A DNA stretch of 64,000 nucleotides from Alphaproteobacteria bacterium (GCA_022820945.1 JAJEEP010000098.1:45358-109357), one strand, 5' to 3'. Positions 35,637 to 44,821 are shown, numbered from the stretch's first letter. Program-made: numbers and translations. The notes: generated from the sequence alone by a model not told the origin.

Positions 35637-37415
35637 ATGGACGGCGTGCGCCTCGCGATCCTGAACAAGCGCTTCGAGGGCATCTGCCGCAAGATGGCCA
35701 ACACGCTCTTTCGCACCGGCCGCTCCGGCGTGCTCAACACGGCGCGCGACTTCTCGTGCTGCATCGTCACCGCCGATTGCCAGCTGCTGGCGACCGCCGA
35801 GAGCCTGCCGATCCATGTGCTAAGCGGCCCCGACCTGATGGCGGCCTCGATGAAGGAGTTCCACCCGGCGCTTCAGCGCGGTGACGCGTTCCTGCACAAC
35901 TCGCCGTATCACGGCTGTTCGCACCCGGCAGACCACACGATCCTGGTGCCGGTGATCGACGACGACGGCCGGCACCGCTTCACGGTGCTTGCCAAGGCTC
36001 ATCAGGCCGATTGCGGCAACTCCATCGCCACCACCTATCACGGCAGCGCGCGCGACGTGTACGAGGAAGGCGCGCTGATCTTCCCGGCGGTGCAGGTGCA
36101 GCGCGACTACGAGACCATCGAGGATATCGTCCGCATGTGCCGGCTGCGCATCCGCGTGCCGGACCAGTGGTGGGGCGATTTTCTTGCCATGCTCGGCGCC
36201 GCCCGCGTGGGTGAGCGGGAGGTGCTCGCGCTTGCCGATGAGGTCGGCTGGGAGACGCTGGATCTCTTCGCGGACGAGTGGTTTGACTACAGCGAGCGGC
36301 GCATGGTGGAGGCGCTAAAGGGATTGCCTGCCGGCAGCCTCACGGTCGCCAGTGCCCACGATCCCATACCCGGCGCGCCGGAAGGCGTGACGGTCAACGT
36401 CTCCGTGCGGGTCGATCCGGCCGAGGCGCAGATCGAGGTCGACCTGCGGGACAATATGGATTCGCTCCCCTTCGGGCTCAACATGAGCGAGGCCTGCGCG
36501 CGTACCTCGGCGATGGTGGGCATCTTCAACGCGCTGCCCCACACCGTGCCGCCCAACGCCGGCGCGTTCCGCCGCATCGACGTGAAGCTCAGGCGCGGCT
36601 GCGTCGTGGGCATCCCCGAGCATCCGACCTCATGCTCGGTCGCCACCACCAATGTTGCCGACCACATCGCCAACGGCGTACAGCGCGCCATCGCCGAGCT
36701 CGGCGACGGGCACGGCATGGCCGAGGTCGGCGGTGTGATCCCGCCGAGCTGCGGCGTGATCTCGGGCAAAGACCCGCGCAGCGGCGCGCCCTTCGTCAAT
36801 CAGGTCTTCCTCGGCTTTGGCGCCGGTGCGGCGGCGCCTGAGACGGACGCCTGGATCACCATCGCCCATGTGGGCAATGCCGGGCTCTGCTACCAGGATT
36901 CCATCGAGGTCGACGAGATGGTGTTTCCCATCACCGTGAAGGGTCGCCACTTCATCACCGACAGCGGCGGTGCCGGGCGTCAGCGCGGCGGGGCAGGGGC
37001 CTTCGTCGAGTTCGGTCCGGTCGAGGGCTGCCGGCTCGAGGTGGGGTATGTCAGCAACGGCGCGGTCAACCCGGCGAACGGCGCGCGAGGCGGCGGCCAG
37101 GGCGCCGTCGCCTGCCAGTACCGGCGCAACCACAATGGCGAGCTTGTCGCGCTCGACGCCTGCGCTCAGGTGGCGGTGGAGCCGGGCGAGACGATGGTCT
37201 CGATCTCCGCCGGCGGCGGCGGTTACGCGTCGCCTGACGCCCGCGCGCCCGAGCGTGTCGCCCACGACGTGCGGGAGAAGTGGGTCTCGCCCGACGTTGC
37301 GCGCGAGGTCTACCGTGTGGCTCTCGATAGCGCCGGCAACGTCGACGAGGTCGAAACGCGTCGACTCAGGGCCTCGGCAGAGCCCGGCGCTCGCGTGCAG
37401 ACTGCGGCGGAGTGA
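35637..37415 (+). CDS. Hydantoinase B/oxoprolinase family protein (first solitary HyuB)
   Basis: 592 residues, the HyuB size. Motifs: RSGVLNTARDFSCCIVTADCQLLA near the start, GDAFLHNSPYHGCSHPADHT (metal-binding type), FGLNMSEACARTSAMVG and the Gly-rich FITDSGGAGRQRGGAGAFVEFG. HyuB normally works with the ATP-binding HyuA on hydantoins or 5-oxoproline-like rings, or in acetone carboxylase-like complexes. No HyuA gene is next to it. It follows the MetE-like gene by 103 nt on the same strand. Confidence 0.85.
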   Translation: MDGVRLAILNKRFEGICRKMANTLFRTGRSGVLNTARDFSCCIVTADCQLLATAESLPIHVLSGPDLMAASMKEFHPALQRGDAFLHNSPYHGCSHPADHTILVPVIDDDGRHRFTVLAKAHQADCGNSIATTYHGSARDVYEEGALIFPAVQVQRDYETIEDIVRMCRLRIRVPDQWWGDFLAMLGAARVGEREVLALADEVGWETLDLFADEWFDYSERRMVEALKGLPAGSLTVASAHDPIPGAPEGVTVNVSVRVDPAEAQIEVDLRDNMDSLPFGLNMSEACARTSAMVGIFNALPHTVPPNAGAFRRIDVKLRRGCVVGIPEHPTSCSVATTNVADHIANGVQRAIAELGDGHGMAEVGGVIPPSCGVISGKDPRSGAPFVNQVFLGFGAGAAAPETDAWITIAHVGNAGLCYQDSIEVDEMVFPITVKGRHFITDSGGAGRQRGGAGAFVEFGPVEGCRLEVGYVSNGAVNPANGARGGGQGAVACQYRRNHNGELVALDACAQVAVEPGETMVSISAGGGGYASPDARAPERVAHDVREKWVSPDVAREVYRVALDSAGNVDEVETRRLRASAEPGARVQTAAE

Positions 37416-37424
37416 CCCCCGCGC

Positions 37425-38393
37425 TCACCCGTCGGCTTTGGGGCGCACCTCCTCGGCGAATCCGGTGATGACGTCGAGGGTTTCCTCGATGGTCTCGCGC
37501 AGGACCTGGAGCACGAGGTGGCGCACACCGAGCTCGCGCATCGCCTGGATGTCGCCCGCGATGTCGTCGGCCGAGCCCGTGAGCAGCATCCGCTCGCCCG
37601 TGTCGGCGACGATCGGCTCCGCGCTGGCGCCGTACCAGACGGCCCAGAAGGCGAGGTCGATGCTGGCGGGGTCGCGTCCTTCCGCCTCCGCCATGGTGCG
37701 GAGATCGTCGAGGCCCGCGGCGAAGCGGCCCAGCGTGTCCATCGGGAAGCGCGGGTTGCAGCCGATCGGGAACCAGGCGTCACCGTGGCGCACGGTGCGC
37801 CGCTTGGCGGGCTTGCTCTCACCGCCGACCCAGATGGGCGGATGCGGCTTCTGTACCGGCTTCGGATGGAACAGGATGTTGTCGAACGAGGTGAACTCGC
37901 CCTCGTACTTGGGCGCTTCGGCGGTCCAGAGCTCCTTGTAAATGCGCAGGTACTCGTCGGTCGCCCGGCCGCGGGCCTCGAAGGGCGGGGCGTCGACGGG
38001 CGGGAACTCCTCCGCCATCCAGCCCGCGCCGACACCCACCACGGCGCGTCCGCCGGAGAGCAGATCGATGGTAGAAAGCAGCTTCGCCGTCAGCACCGGC
38101 TGGCGATAGGGCACCACCATTACCGAGGTGAGCAGCCGCATCTCGGTCGTGACGCCCGCGAGATAGGCCATCAGCGCGAGCGGCTCCAGGCACTCGCCGG
38201 CAAGCAAGGTGGGGAAGTTGAGCTTGCCGTCGGGCGAGTAGGGGTAGGGCGAATCGATGCCCTTGGGCACCACGATATGGTCCGGAATCGCGAGGATTCG
38301 GTAGCCCAGCTTTTCGCCGTGCTGGGCGAGAGTCTTGATGTGCTCCGGCACGGCCAGCGGCCCGCCGTTGGGTACGTTGAAGCCGTATTCCAT
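37425..38393 (-). CDS. LLM-class flavin/F420-dependent oxidoreductase
   Basis: 322 residues, luciferase-like TIM barrel. The start EYGFNVPNGGPLAVPEHIK and AIPDHIVVPKGIDSPYPYSPDG resemble the TIGR03619-type (Rv2161c-like) branch, with MRLLTSVMVVPYRQPVLTAKLLSTIDLLSGGRAVVGVGAGWMAEEF as the cofactor-side signature. Whether it uses FMNH2 or F420 cannot be told from the sequence. It converges with HyuB 9 nt away. Confidence 0.85.
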   Translation of the reverse strand: MEYGFNVPNGGPLAVPEHIKTLAQHGEKLGYRILAIPDHIVVPKGIDSPYPYSPDGKLNFPTLLAGECLEPLALMAYLAGVTTEMRLLTSVMVVPYRQPVLTAKLLSTIDLLSGGRAVVGVGAGWMAEEFPPVDAPPFEARGRATDEYLRIYKELWTAEAPKYEGEFTSFDNILFHPKPVQKPHPPIWVGGESKPAKRRTVRHGDAWFPIGCNPRFPMDTLGRFAAGLDDLRTMAEAEGRDPASIDLAFWAVWYGASAEPIVADTGERMLLTGSADDIAGDIQAMRELGVRHLVLQVLRETIEETLDVITGFAEEVRPKADG

Positions 38394-38518
38394 TCCCCTA
38401 ATCCCGTCAGGTCTGATGATTGCCGCGACATGGCGGCCCGGAGGGCAGTGACGGCGGTTCTAGCGTCATCCCGAGGGGTGCGGCAAGCATCGATCCCGGT
38501 GACAGGCCGCTGGCACGC

Positions 38519-39505
38519 TCACACGTAGCCGTTGTCCTGAAACCAGCGGAGCGCGTCGGCCAGCGCTATTTCGGCAGGCCGTGCCGTATAGCCGAGCTCT
38601 CGCTCGGCCTTGGCTGACGAGAAGAACATCATCTTGCGTGCCATGCGCAGGCTGTCGCGGGTGAGCCGCGGCTCTCCGCCCGCGACGCGGGCCCAGGCTT
38701 CGCCGGCGGCGGCCACCGGCGCAAGCAGCCGATGCGAGAGCCGGATTCGCGGTGCCGGACGCCCCGTGAGCCTGGCCAGGCATTCGAGAATCTCGCGCAG
38801 CGTCATGTCCTCGCCGCCCAGGATGTAGCGCTCGCCCACGGCACCATGCGCGAGCGCCTGCAGGTGGCCGGCGGCGCAATCGTCGACGTGGACCACGTTG
38901 AGGCCGGTATCGACATAGGCCGGCATCCGCCCGGTGGCGAAATCGACGATGATTCGCCCGGTGGGCGTGGGCTTGATGTCGCGCGGGCCGATGGGGGCGG
39001 AGGGATTGACAATCACCGCCGGCACCCCTTCGTCGCGGACCAGCGCGCGCACCGCCTCTTCCGCCAGATACTTGGAACGCTTGTAGTGGCCGATCATGGC
39101 GGCCTCGGTGACCGGCGTCTCCTCGTCCGCGGGCGAGCGGTCGGCGTTGAGGCCGAGCGTGGCGACGCTCGAGGTGTAGACGATGCGCGTGGCACCGGCG
39201 TGGGCCGCCGCGCGCAACAGGTCGCGGCTGCCGTCCACGTTGGTGCGGTAGATCGCCGGCGGGTCGGGGATCCAGAGCCGGTAGTCGGCCGCCACGTGGA
39301 AGAGCGTGTCGCAGCCCCGCGCGGCCTGCTCCAGCGATCGGCGGTCGTTCAGATCGCCGATCGCCCGCTCCACATCGAGGTCGTCGATGTTGCGCGTATC
39401 GCTGCCCTGCCGCGTCAACACGCGCACCGCGTGGCCGGTGTCGAGCAGCGCGCGGGCGACAGCGGAGCCGAGAAAGCCGGTCGCGCCGGTGACGAGCGTG
39501 GTCAT
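38519..39505 (-). CDS. hpnA: NAD-dependent epimerase, HpnA-like
   Basis: 328 residues from the ATG at 39505, which overlaps the stop of the phosphatidyltransferase (ATGA). Extended SDR: NAD motif VTGATGFLG, LFHVAADYRLWIPDPPAIYRTNVDGSRDLLRAA, catalytic YTSSVATLG and Y-x3-K in GHYKRSKYLAEE. The AADYRLW motif fits the hopanoid-associated sugar epimerase group (HpnA). No squalene-hopene cyclase or other hpn genes are in the window, so hopanoid biology is not shown; the neighbours suggest a polar-headgroup lipid instead. Confidence 0.78.
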   Translation of the reverse strand: MTTLVTGATGFLGSAVARALLDTGHAVRVLTRQGSDTRNIDDLDVERAIGDLNDRRSLEQAARGCDTLFHVAADYRLWIPDPPAIYRTNVDGSRDLLRAAAHAGATRIVYTSSVATLGLNADRSPADEETPVTEAAMIGHYKRSKYLAEEAVRALVRDEGVPAVIVNPSAPIGPRDIKPTPTGRIIVDFATGRMPAYVDTGLNVVHVDDCAAGHLQALAHGAVGERYILGGEDMTLREILECLARLTGRPAPRIRLSHRLLAPVAAAGEAWARVAGGEPRLTRDSLRMARKMMFFSSAKAERELGYTARPAEIALADALRWFQDNGYV

Positions 39506-40185
39506 GACGAGGCCTCCGGAGGCTTGCCGAACAGCAACCCGCGCTCCTTCCAGGCGAGCCAGACCACGTAGATCGGTGGCAGCGCGACGCCGGCGAGCAG
39601 CAGCACGATCAGGCCCCCGCCCCAGGTGATGGGACCGATGAAGTACATCGCGTCCTCCAGGTGGATCCCCTTGAACATCGGCTGCCGCGCCTGGCGCGTG
39701 CCGGCGCGCTGCTCGATCCGCCAGAACATGAGGAAGAGCGCCGAGACCGAGACCCCGGCGATCAGACCGAGATAAGGCGCCCAGCTGCCGATCCAGCTGT
39801 CTTGCAGGCCGATGCCGATGCAGACGAAGAGCGCCACATGGATGAAGGCGTCGGAATAGTTGTCGTAGTGATAGCCGAAACGGCTGGATTTGCCGGAGAG
39901 CCGCGCCAGCTCGCCATCCATGTGATCGACGAAGTTGGACAGCATGAAGAGCCCGGCAGCGTAGAGGATCTCCGGCCGCGTGCCCATCGCGAAGAGGCCG
40001 CAGGCCGCGAGCCCGAGGAGAAGCCTGACCGTGGTGATGTGGTTCGGCGTGACCGGTGTGTGCACGAGCGGCCGCACCATCCAGCGGGCGAGCCGCTGAT
40101 CCCATGCCACGCGCGGCTTCGTCTTGGCAGGCTCGGCGCCCTCGCCGCCGGCCCCTTCGCTCTCGCCCATCTTGCGTTCGACCAT
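39502..40185 (-). CDS. CDP-alcohol phosphatidyltransferase family protein
   Basis: 227 residues with the diagnostic motif D-x2-DG-x2-AR-x8-G-x3-D-x3-D, seen as DHMDGELARLSG...YHYDNYSD, and about six membrane helices. It joins a CDP-activated alcohol or CDP-diacylglycerol with a second alcohol to form a phosphodiester lipid. The N-terminus is charged and variable. First gene of the leftward pair; a cytidylyltransferase gene starts 51 nt away in the opposite direction. Confidence 0.9.
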   Translation of the reverse strand: MVERKMGESEGAGGEGAEPAKTKPRVAWDQRLARWMVRPLVHTPVTPNHITTVRLLLGLAACGLFAMGTRPEILYAAGLFMLSNFVDHMDGELARLSGKSSRFGYHYDNYSDAFIHVALFVCIGIGLQDSWIGSWAPYLGLIAGVSVSALFLMFWRIEQRAGTRQARQPMFKGIHLEDAMYFIGPITWGGGLIVLLLAGVALPPIYVVWLAWKERGLLFGKPPEASS

Positions 40186-40236
40186 GGGCCGTCATATAGC
40201 CCGAAACGGGGCCGTGACAACGCCGGACATCTCACC

Positions 40237-40962
40237 ATGCGCGCCGTCATCCTCGCCGCCGGAGTCGGACGGCGTTTGGGGCACGATAAGCCCAAGATTC
40301 TGTTGAATTTCGGCGGCCGCACGCTGCTGGAGCGCCATCTTGCCATCCTCGCAGCGCTCGGAGTCGGCGACGTGGTGATCGGCATCGGCCACGAGGCGCT
40401 CGTCATCGAGGATGCGCTGACGGCGTTGGGTCAGACCGATGTCTCGACCGTCTACAACCCGGACTACGAGCAGGGCAGCATCCTCACGCTCTGGCGCGTG
40501 CGGTCCGCGCTTGCGGCGGGCGGCCCGATCCTGCTTATGGATGGCGACGTGCTCTACGACCGCCGCGTGCTTGAACCGCTGGTCGAGACGCACCACGCCG
40601 ATTGCCTGCTGGTGGACCGCGCTTACGAGCCGGGCGACGAACCGGTCAAGGTCGGCCTGGTTGACGGAGCGCCCGCCGATTTTGGCAAGACAATCGATCC
40701 GGCTCTCGACGCCTACGGCGAATCGGTTGGCTTCTTCCGCCTCAGCGAGGGGACGGCAAACGCGCTTGTCGAGAAGGCCGGTAGGATGATCGACGAGGGC
40801 GGCCGGGAGCGCCCCATGGAGGATGCCGTCGCCGCCGTGATCCGCGCCGCCAAGCCACCCTTCGGCTTCGAGGACGTGACCGGCCTGCCCTGGATCGAGA
40901 TCGATTTCCCCGAGGACGTGACGCGCGCCGAGAGCGTTATCCTGCCCAAGCTCGCGGATTAG
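40237..40962 (+). CDS. Nucleotidyltransferase, phosphocholine cytidylyltransferase-like
   Basis: 241 residues from the ATG at 40237; the ORF track runs upstream through the divergent gene. NTP-transferase motif MRAVILAAGVGRRLGHDKPK, then the LicC-like block VYNPDYEQGSILTLWRVRSAL and PILLMDGDVLYD with the metal-binding Asp, ending in WIEIDFPEDVTRAE. The LicC group makes CDP-choline or related CDP-alcohols. Divergent from the CDP-alcohol phosphatidyltransferase, it could supply that enzyme's substrate. Confidence 0.85.
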   Translation: MRAVILAAGVGRRLGHDKPKILLNFGGRTLLERHLAILAALGVGDVVIGIGHEALVIEDALTALGQTDVSTVYNPDYEQGSILTLWRVRSALAAGGPILLMDGDVLYDRRVLEPLVETHHADCLLVDRAYEPGDEPVKVGLVDGAPADFGKTIDPALDAYGESVGFFRLSEGTANALVEKAGRMIDEGGRERPMEDAVAAVIRAAKPPFGFEDVTGLPWIEIDFPEDVTRAESVILPKLAD

Positions 40963-40992
40963 AAGTCCCTACTTGAGGAGGCCTTTCCGGCT

Positions 40993-41226
40993 ATGGTCGT
41001 TGTGAGCGTCAGCCAAGCGAAGACCCAGTTCTCCCGATTGATCGCGCGCGTAGAGGCCGGGGAGGAGGTCACGATCACACGGCGCGGAGCGCCTGTCGCG
41101 CGACTCGTCGCCTGCAAGCCGCGCAAGAAGCGCCGCCCCAGTCGCCTCGAAGGCAAGGTCGTCATTCCCGACGAGTTCTTCGACCCGTTGCCGGAAGAGG
41201 AGCTGAAGCTTTGGGAAGGCGGGTAG
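40993..41226 (+). CDS. Phd/YefM-type antitoxin, orphan
   Basis: 77 residues: VVVSVSQAKTQFSRLIARVEAGEEVTITRRGAPVARLV is the Phd/YefM DNA-binding fold, and the C-terminal tail KVVIPDEFFDPLPEEELKLWEG is the toxin-binding segment typical of VapB partners of PIN toxins. A VapC gene would be expected to follow at once, but the next 90 nt hold only the leader of an LLM oxidoreductase gene. The antitoxin is therefore solitary, either a remnant or a regulator. Confidence 0.85.
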   Translation: MVVVSVSQAKTQFSRLIARVEAGEEVTITRRGAPVARLVACKPRKKRRPSRLEGKVVIPDEFFDPLPEEELKLWEGG

Positions 41227-41319
41227 TCAGCGCGCACCGCCACCCGCCGATTGGACGCAGGCACGCGGCCTCACCATAATGAGCGCCACGCAAGGGGAAC
41301 GCCGCCAGGGAGGCGCACC

Positions 41320-42423
41320 ATGAAGCTCGGCATGTTCATGCACCCGATCCAGGACTTCCGTCGGGGTTATCACACGCTGCTGAAGGAAGACTTCGAGATC
41401 ATCAAGTGCGCCGATGCGGTCGGCTTCGACGAAGTCTGGCTCGGCGAGCATTTCGCGCTTCCCTCCGAGCCGATCCAGTCGCCGCTCATGCTGTTCGCCG
41501 CCCTGGTGCCCCAGACCGAGCGGATCAAGTTCGGCTCCGGCGTCCTCTGCCTGCCCTACCAGCACCCGGCGATCGTCGCCGGCCAGGCGGCCCAGTTCGA
41601 CCACATGTCCGAGGGACGCTTCCTGATGGGCATCGGGCCCGGCGCCACGCCGCCCGACTTCGAGATGTTCAAGATCACCGACCTCGACCGCATGGAGATG
41701 CTGGTCGAGTCCATCGACATGATCCACGGCATCTGGGCCTCGGATCCGCCCTACGAGTTCCACGGCAAGTACTGGGACTTCGAGATCAGGGACAACGTGC
41801 TTGCCGACATCGGCGTCGGCGCCATGGGCAAGCCCTACCAGAAGCCCCATCCGCCGGTGATGATCCCGGCGATGAGCCGGGGCTCCGGCAGCATCCGTCT
41901 CGCCGCCCAACGGGATTGGCTGTTCATCTCCGCCAACTTCGTCCCCGACGACGTGCTCAAGGGCCATTGGCGCGACTATCTCGATGAGCGCAAGAAGCTC
42001 GGACTCGCACCCAACCCCTCCAAGTGGAAGGCGGGCCGCACCCTGCTGATCACGGAGACCGACGAGGAGGCGCGACAATACCTCAGGCGCGAAGACAACG
42101 CCTTCTACTGGTACTTCAAGTACATCATCGGCGTCACCAGCCACGGCGGCTTCGTCCACATGCTGAAGTCGGACCCCGACATGCCGGACGAGGAGGTGAC
42201 GCCCGAGTACTGTATCGACACCATCGTCACCGCCGGCAGCCCCAAGACCGTAGCCAAGAAGATCGCCGAATTCCGCGACGAGACCGGCCCGTTCGAGACC
42301 CTGATCGTCTCGCACCACGACTGGGTTCATAAGGACCTGTGGCGCCGCCACATGGAGCTCACCGCGACCGAGCTCATGCCGCGGCTCCGCGCCGAGATCG
42401 GCTGGCAGGCGGCGGCCGAATAG
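41320..42423 (+). CDS. LLM-class flavin-dependent oxidoreductase
   Basis: 367 residues from the ATG at 41320 (GGGAGG 6 nt upstream). Bacterial luciferase-like monooxygenase: KLGMFMHPIQDFRRGYHTLLKEDFE, FDEVWLGEHFALPSEPIQSPLMLFAAL and the cofactor-side SEGRFLMGIGPGATPPDFEMF. Closest in style to limonene-monooxygenase-like LLM proteins, usually needing a flavin reductase, which is not adjacent. It is unlike the other LLM gene at 37.4 kb, so the two are not recent duplicates. Confidence 0.87.
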   Translation: MKLGMFMHPIQDFRRGYHTLLKEDFEIIKCADAVGFDEVWLGEHFALPSEPIQSPLMLFAALVPQTERIKFGSGVLCLPYQHPAIVAGQAAQFDHMSEGRFLMGIGPGATPPDFEMFKITDLDRMEMLVESIDMIHGIWASDPPYEFHGKYWDFEIRDNVLADIGVGAMGKPYQKPHPPVMIPAMSRGSGSIRLAAQRDWLFISANFVPDDVLKGHWRDYLDERKKLGLAPNPSKWKAGRTLLITETDEEARQYLRREDNAFYWYFKYIIGVTSHGGFVHMLKSDPDMPDEEVTPEYCIDTIVTAGSPKTVAKKIAEFRDETGPFETLIVSHHDWVHKDLWRRHMELTATELMPRLRAEIGWQAAAE

Positions 42424-42431
42424 GCCGACCC

Positions 42432-43919
42432 TTACTCGGTGACGATTTTCACCAGTTGACCGGGGCGGAGTCGCTCGCCTGGGCGCAAGCCGTTCAACAC
42501 GCGGAACCGCTCGGCGCGGAAGTCGTTGAACGGCATGCGGGCCGCGAGCGATTCCGCGGTATCGCCCGGCGCGACCTGGACGACACGGAGCCTGAGCGGG
42601 CGGAGATTGGCGGTCTGCTGCACGCCAAGCCGCCTGAAACTCGCGATCATCTGACGGAAGGGAGTCGAGAGCTCTCTGGTATGCCGCGGTGGAGTCGCGA
42701 AGAAGAAACGGTAGACCCGATTGGGCGCGGCGCGGATCGCGACCAATCGCACGTCGCGCACGCCTGACTTGGTTCGGACGCGCGTGCTGGCGGCGACCGA
42801 TTCCATGCCGTCGACATGGGTTCTCTCAATTCTGGTGAGCGCCACTCTCGACGCCCAAACGCTCCGGAGGTAGCGCCAGGTGCTGATCGAGGGGTTCTCC
42901 AGCCGGGCCCTGTCGAAGCGCATCGTGGCGCCCGACGGGTGCGTGCCCACCACCGCCTCCGGCCCGTTGCGCAAGTGGAATCCGGGCGGCGCCGTGAACG
43001 CGATCCGCAAGATCGGATGCGCGAATGCCCGGCCGCGAACGAAGCCGTCTTCAGGTGAATCGCCGTAGATCATCCCGTTGATCTGGCGCAGGTAGATGTC
43101 GCGGGCGCGCTCGCCGCCGAATTTGGCTTGCGCCGCAGCGGCAGCCTTCGTCACCCGGTCGGCGGTGCGAGGATGGCTCGCGAAAAGGCCCGCCAGCGCC
43201 GCCTCGCCGCGCCTCCCGGCCATCCTGCCGGCGAGTGCCGCCTCTGCCCCCATCGTTTCCAGGAAGCTCGACATGGCGGTCGCGTCGAAGCCGGCGCGGC
43301 TCAGGTAGCGCACGCCCAGCGTGTCGGCCTCGAGCTCTTGGGAGCGCGAATAGCCCTGCACGTAGGCGCCCGCCGCGAGGTTCGCAAAGTCCGAGACGGT
43401 CCGGTTGTCGATGACCGCGCCTAGGATTGCCGCTCCCAGGCCAGCGACGAGACCGTGGCTGTACCGCTCGGCACTGTGGCGGGCCGTCACGTGGCCGATC
43501 TCATGGGCGATCACGCCGGCAAGCTCCGCCTCGTCGTTGGCGAGCGCCATCAGGCCGCGCGTAACATGGACGTAGCCGCCGGGTAGTGCGAAGGCGTTGA
43601 CCTCGGGGCTGTCGAGGACAACGAAGGTGAAGGGCGGCTCGGGCTGTTCTGAAGTTTGTTGGAGCAGCCGACCGAGGCTCGAGACGTAGCGCTGGAGCGC
43701 CGGGTCGTCGTAGAGGCCGCCGAACGCCTTCACCAACTTGGGATGTTCCTGGGCGCCGACCCTTCGCTCTTCCTCGGGCGAGAGGAAGGCTGTGAATTGT
43801 TCCTCACCGGTCGCCGGATTGACCCCGCATCCGCCGAGCAGAAGCGGCGCGGCTGTGGCCAGGGCGAGGCACAGCGCCAGGGCTGCCTGCACAGCCGCCG
43901 CCCGGCGGAGACGCATCAT
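42432..43919 (-). CDS. M48-family metalloprotease lipoprotein with C-terminal LysM-like domain
   Basis: 495 residues. Signal peptide ends in a lipobox LGGC (Cys31). The zinc motif HEIGH is at 139-143 in GVIAHEIGHVTARHSAE, with the third ligand in SQELEADTLGVRYL. This matches BepA/YfgC-like periplasmic proteases that check outer-membrane proteins. The C-terminal ~50 residues (VQVAPGDTAESLAARM...LRPGQLVKIV) look like a LysM peptidoglycan-binding module. Start overlaps the stop of the upstream nuclease gene by 4 nt. Confidence 0.9.
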   Translation of the reverse strand: MMRLRRAAAVQAALALCLALATAAPLLLGGCGVNPATGEEQFTAFLSPEEERRVGAQEHPKLVKAFGGLYDDPALQRYVSSLGRLLQQTSEQPEPPFTFVVLDSPEVNAFALPGGYVHVTRGLMALANDEAELAGVIAHEIGHVTARHSAERYSHGLVAGLGAAILGAVIDNRTVSDFANLAAGAYVQGYSRSQELEADTLGVRYLSRAGFDATAMSSFLETMGAEAALAGRMAGRRGEAALAGLFASHPRTADRVTKAAAAAQAKFGGERARDIYLRQINGMIYGDSPEDGFVRGRAFAHPILRIAFTAPPGFHLRNGPEAVVGTHPSGATMRFDRARLENPSISTWRYLRSVWASRVALTRIERTHVDGMESVAASTRVRTKSGVRDVRLVAIRAAPNRVYRFFFATPPRHTRELSTPFRQMIASFRRLGVQQTANLRPLRLRVVQVAPGDTAESLAARMPFNDFRAERFRVLNGLRPGERLRPGQLVKIVTE

Positions 43920-44713
43920 TCGAGAATCTCGATCTGCTCGGGGTGAGTGGCCTCGATCATGGGGCCGTTGAAGGAGTCGATCCAGCCGCGGACGCGCACG
44001 ATACGCCCCTCGTAATCCTCGATGGCGATGCCCGCAGCTTCGAATCGGCGGCGGTCGCGCGGCGCGATGGAGACGGTGAAGTCCTCTCGCCAGTCGTTGC
44101 CGAAGTTGAGGTAGCCGCGTCCCCGTACCACCGCCGCCGCCCTGACCCGCCCCTCGACCAACTGGAAGCTATGGAGCCCGTCGTTAACTTCGCTTGCGGT
44201 ACGCACGCGGTAGCGGGGCTCCGACCAGATGCCGAGACGCGCGGCGCGCGCACCGCGTTCGATGGCGAGCATTTCGGCGACCGCCGCGCGGTCGTCAATA
44301 AGACTGTGCACTCGCGCGAGTCCCGCCGCGAGCAGCGCGCCTTGAATCCAGGTTCCGTCGTCCGTCCGCACCAGATGGGTGCGGAGGCGGCCGTAGCGGT
44401 CCCGCGGGATACCGCCCGATGCAAGGCCGACCCGACGACCTTGCACCAGATGGGCGAGCGTCTGCCGTGCCTTCTCCGCCGGTGACGCCACGCCGGACGC
44501 GGCATCCCCGCTCGCGCGCTTCGGCGGCTCGATGCCGGCGAGGCGCACCGTCTCGCCGTCGTCGAGCAGGACCGTGCTGTCGTCGATGACCTCGACCACT
44601 TCCGCTTCCGTGTCGAGCGCGAGGCCTGTCGGCAACGGGATCGCCGACCCGCTCGCGACGCCCACGACTGGCACGGAGAAGAAGAGGAGAAAGACCGCGG
44701 CGAATCGCGCCAT
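43916..44713 (-). CDS. Thermonuclease-family (SNase-like) secreted protein
   Basis: 265 residues from the ATG at 44713, chosen because a signal peptide (ARFAAVFLLFFSVPVVGVASG) begins there, although the ribosome-binding site is weak. The staphylococcal-nuclease OB fold is seen as VEVIDDSTVLLDDGETVRLAGIEPPKR and GRLRTHLVRTDDGTWIQGALLAAGLARV. The active-site Arg pair of SNase (R35/R87) appears only in part, so catalytic ability is uncertain. The C-terminal third (RGRGYLNFGNDWREDFTVSI) is an extra domain often found in such proteins. Coupled to the M48 protease. Confidence 0.78.
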   Translation of the reverse strand: MARFAAVFLLFFSVPVVGVASGSAIPLPTGLALDTEAEVVEVIDDSTVLLDDGETVRLAGIEPPKRASGDAASGVASPAEKARQTLAHLVQGRRVGLASGGIPRDRYGRLRTHLVRTDDGTWIQGALLAAGLARVHSLIDDRAAVAEMLAIERGARAARLGIWSEPRYRVRTASEVNDGLHSFQLVEGRVRAAAVVRGRGYLNFGNDWREDFTVSIAPRDRRRFEAAGIAIEDYEGRIVRVRGWIDSFNGPMIEATHPEQIEILE

Positions 44714-44821
44714 GGCGGGAGTATAGCGCTCGCGTTCACGCAAACGCGCGGCTTCTCAAGCCGACGGCAAGGCCGTAATGTCGCCGGGGTCGCGGGCCGC
44801 CCAACGCGGGGAGAGCGCAGC

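Noticed and set aside
38519-39505. Taking the HpnA-like gene as proof of a hopanoid cluster
   Set aside because: No squalene-hopene cyclase, hpnB-H or squalene synthesis gene is in the window.
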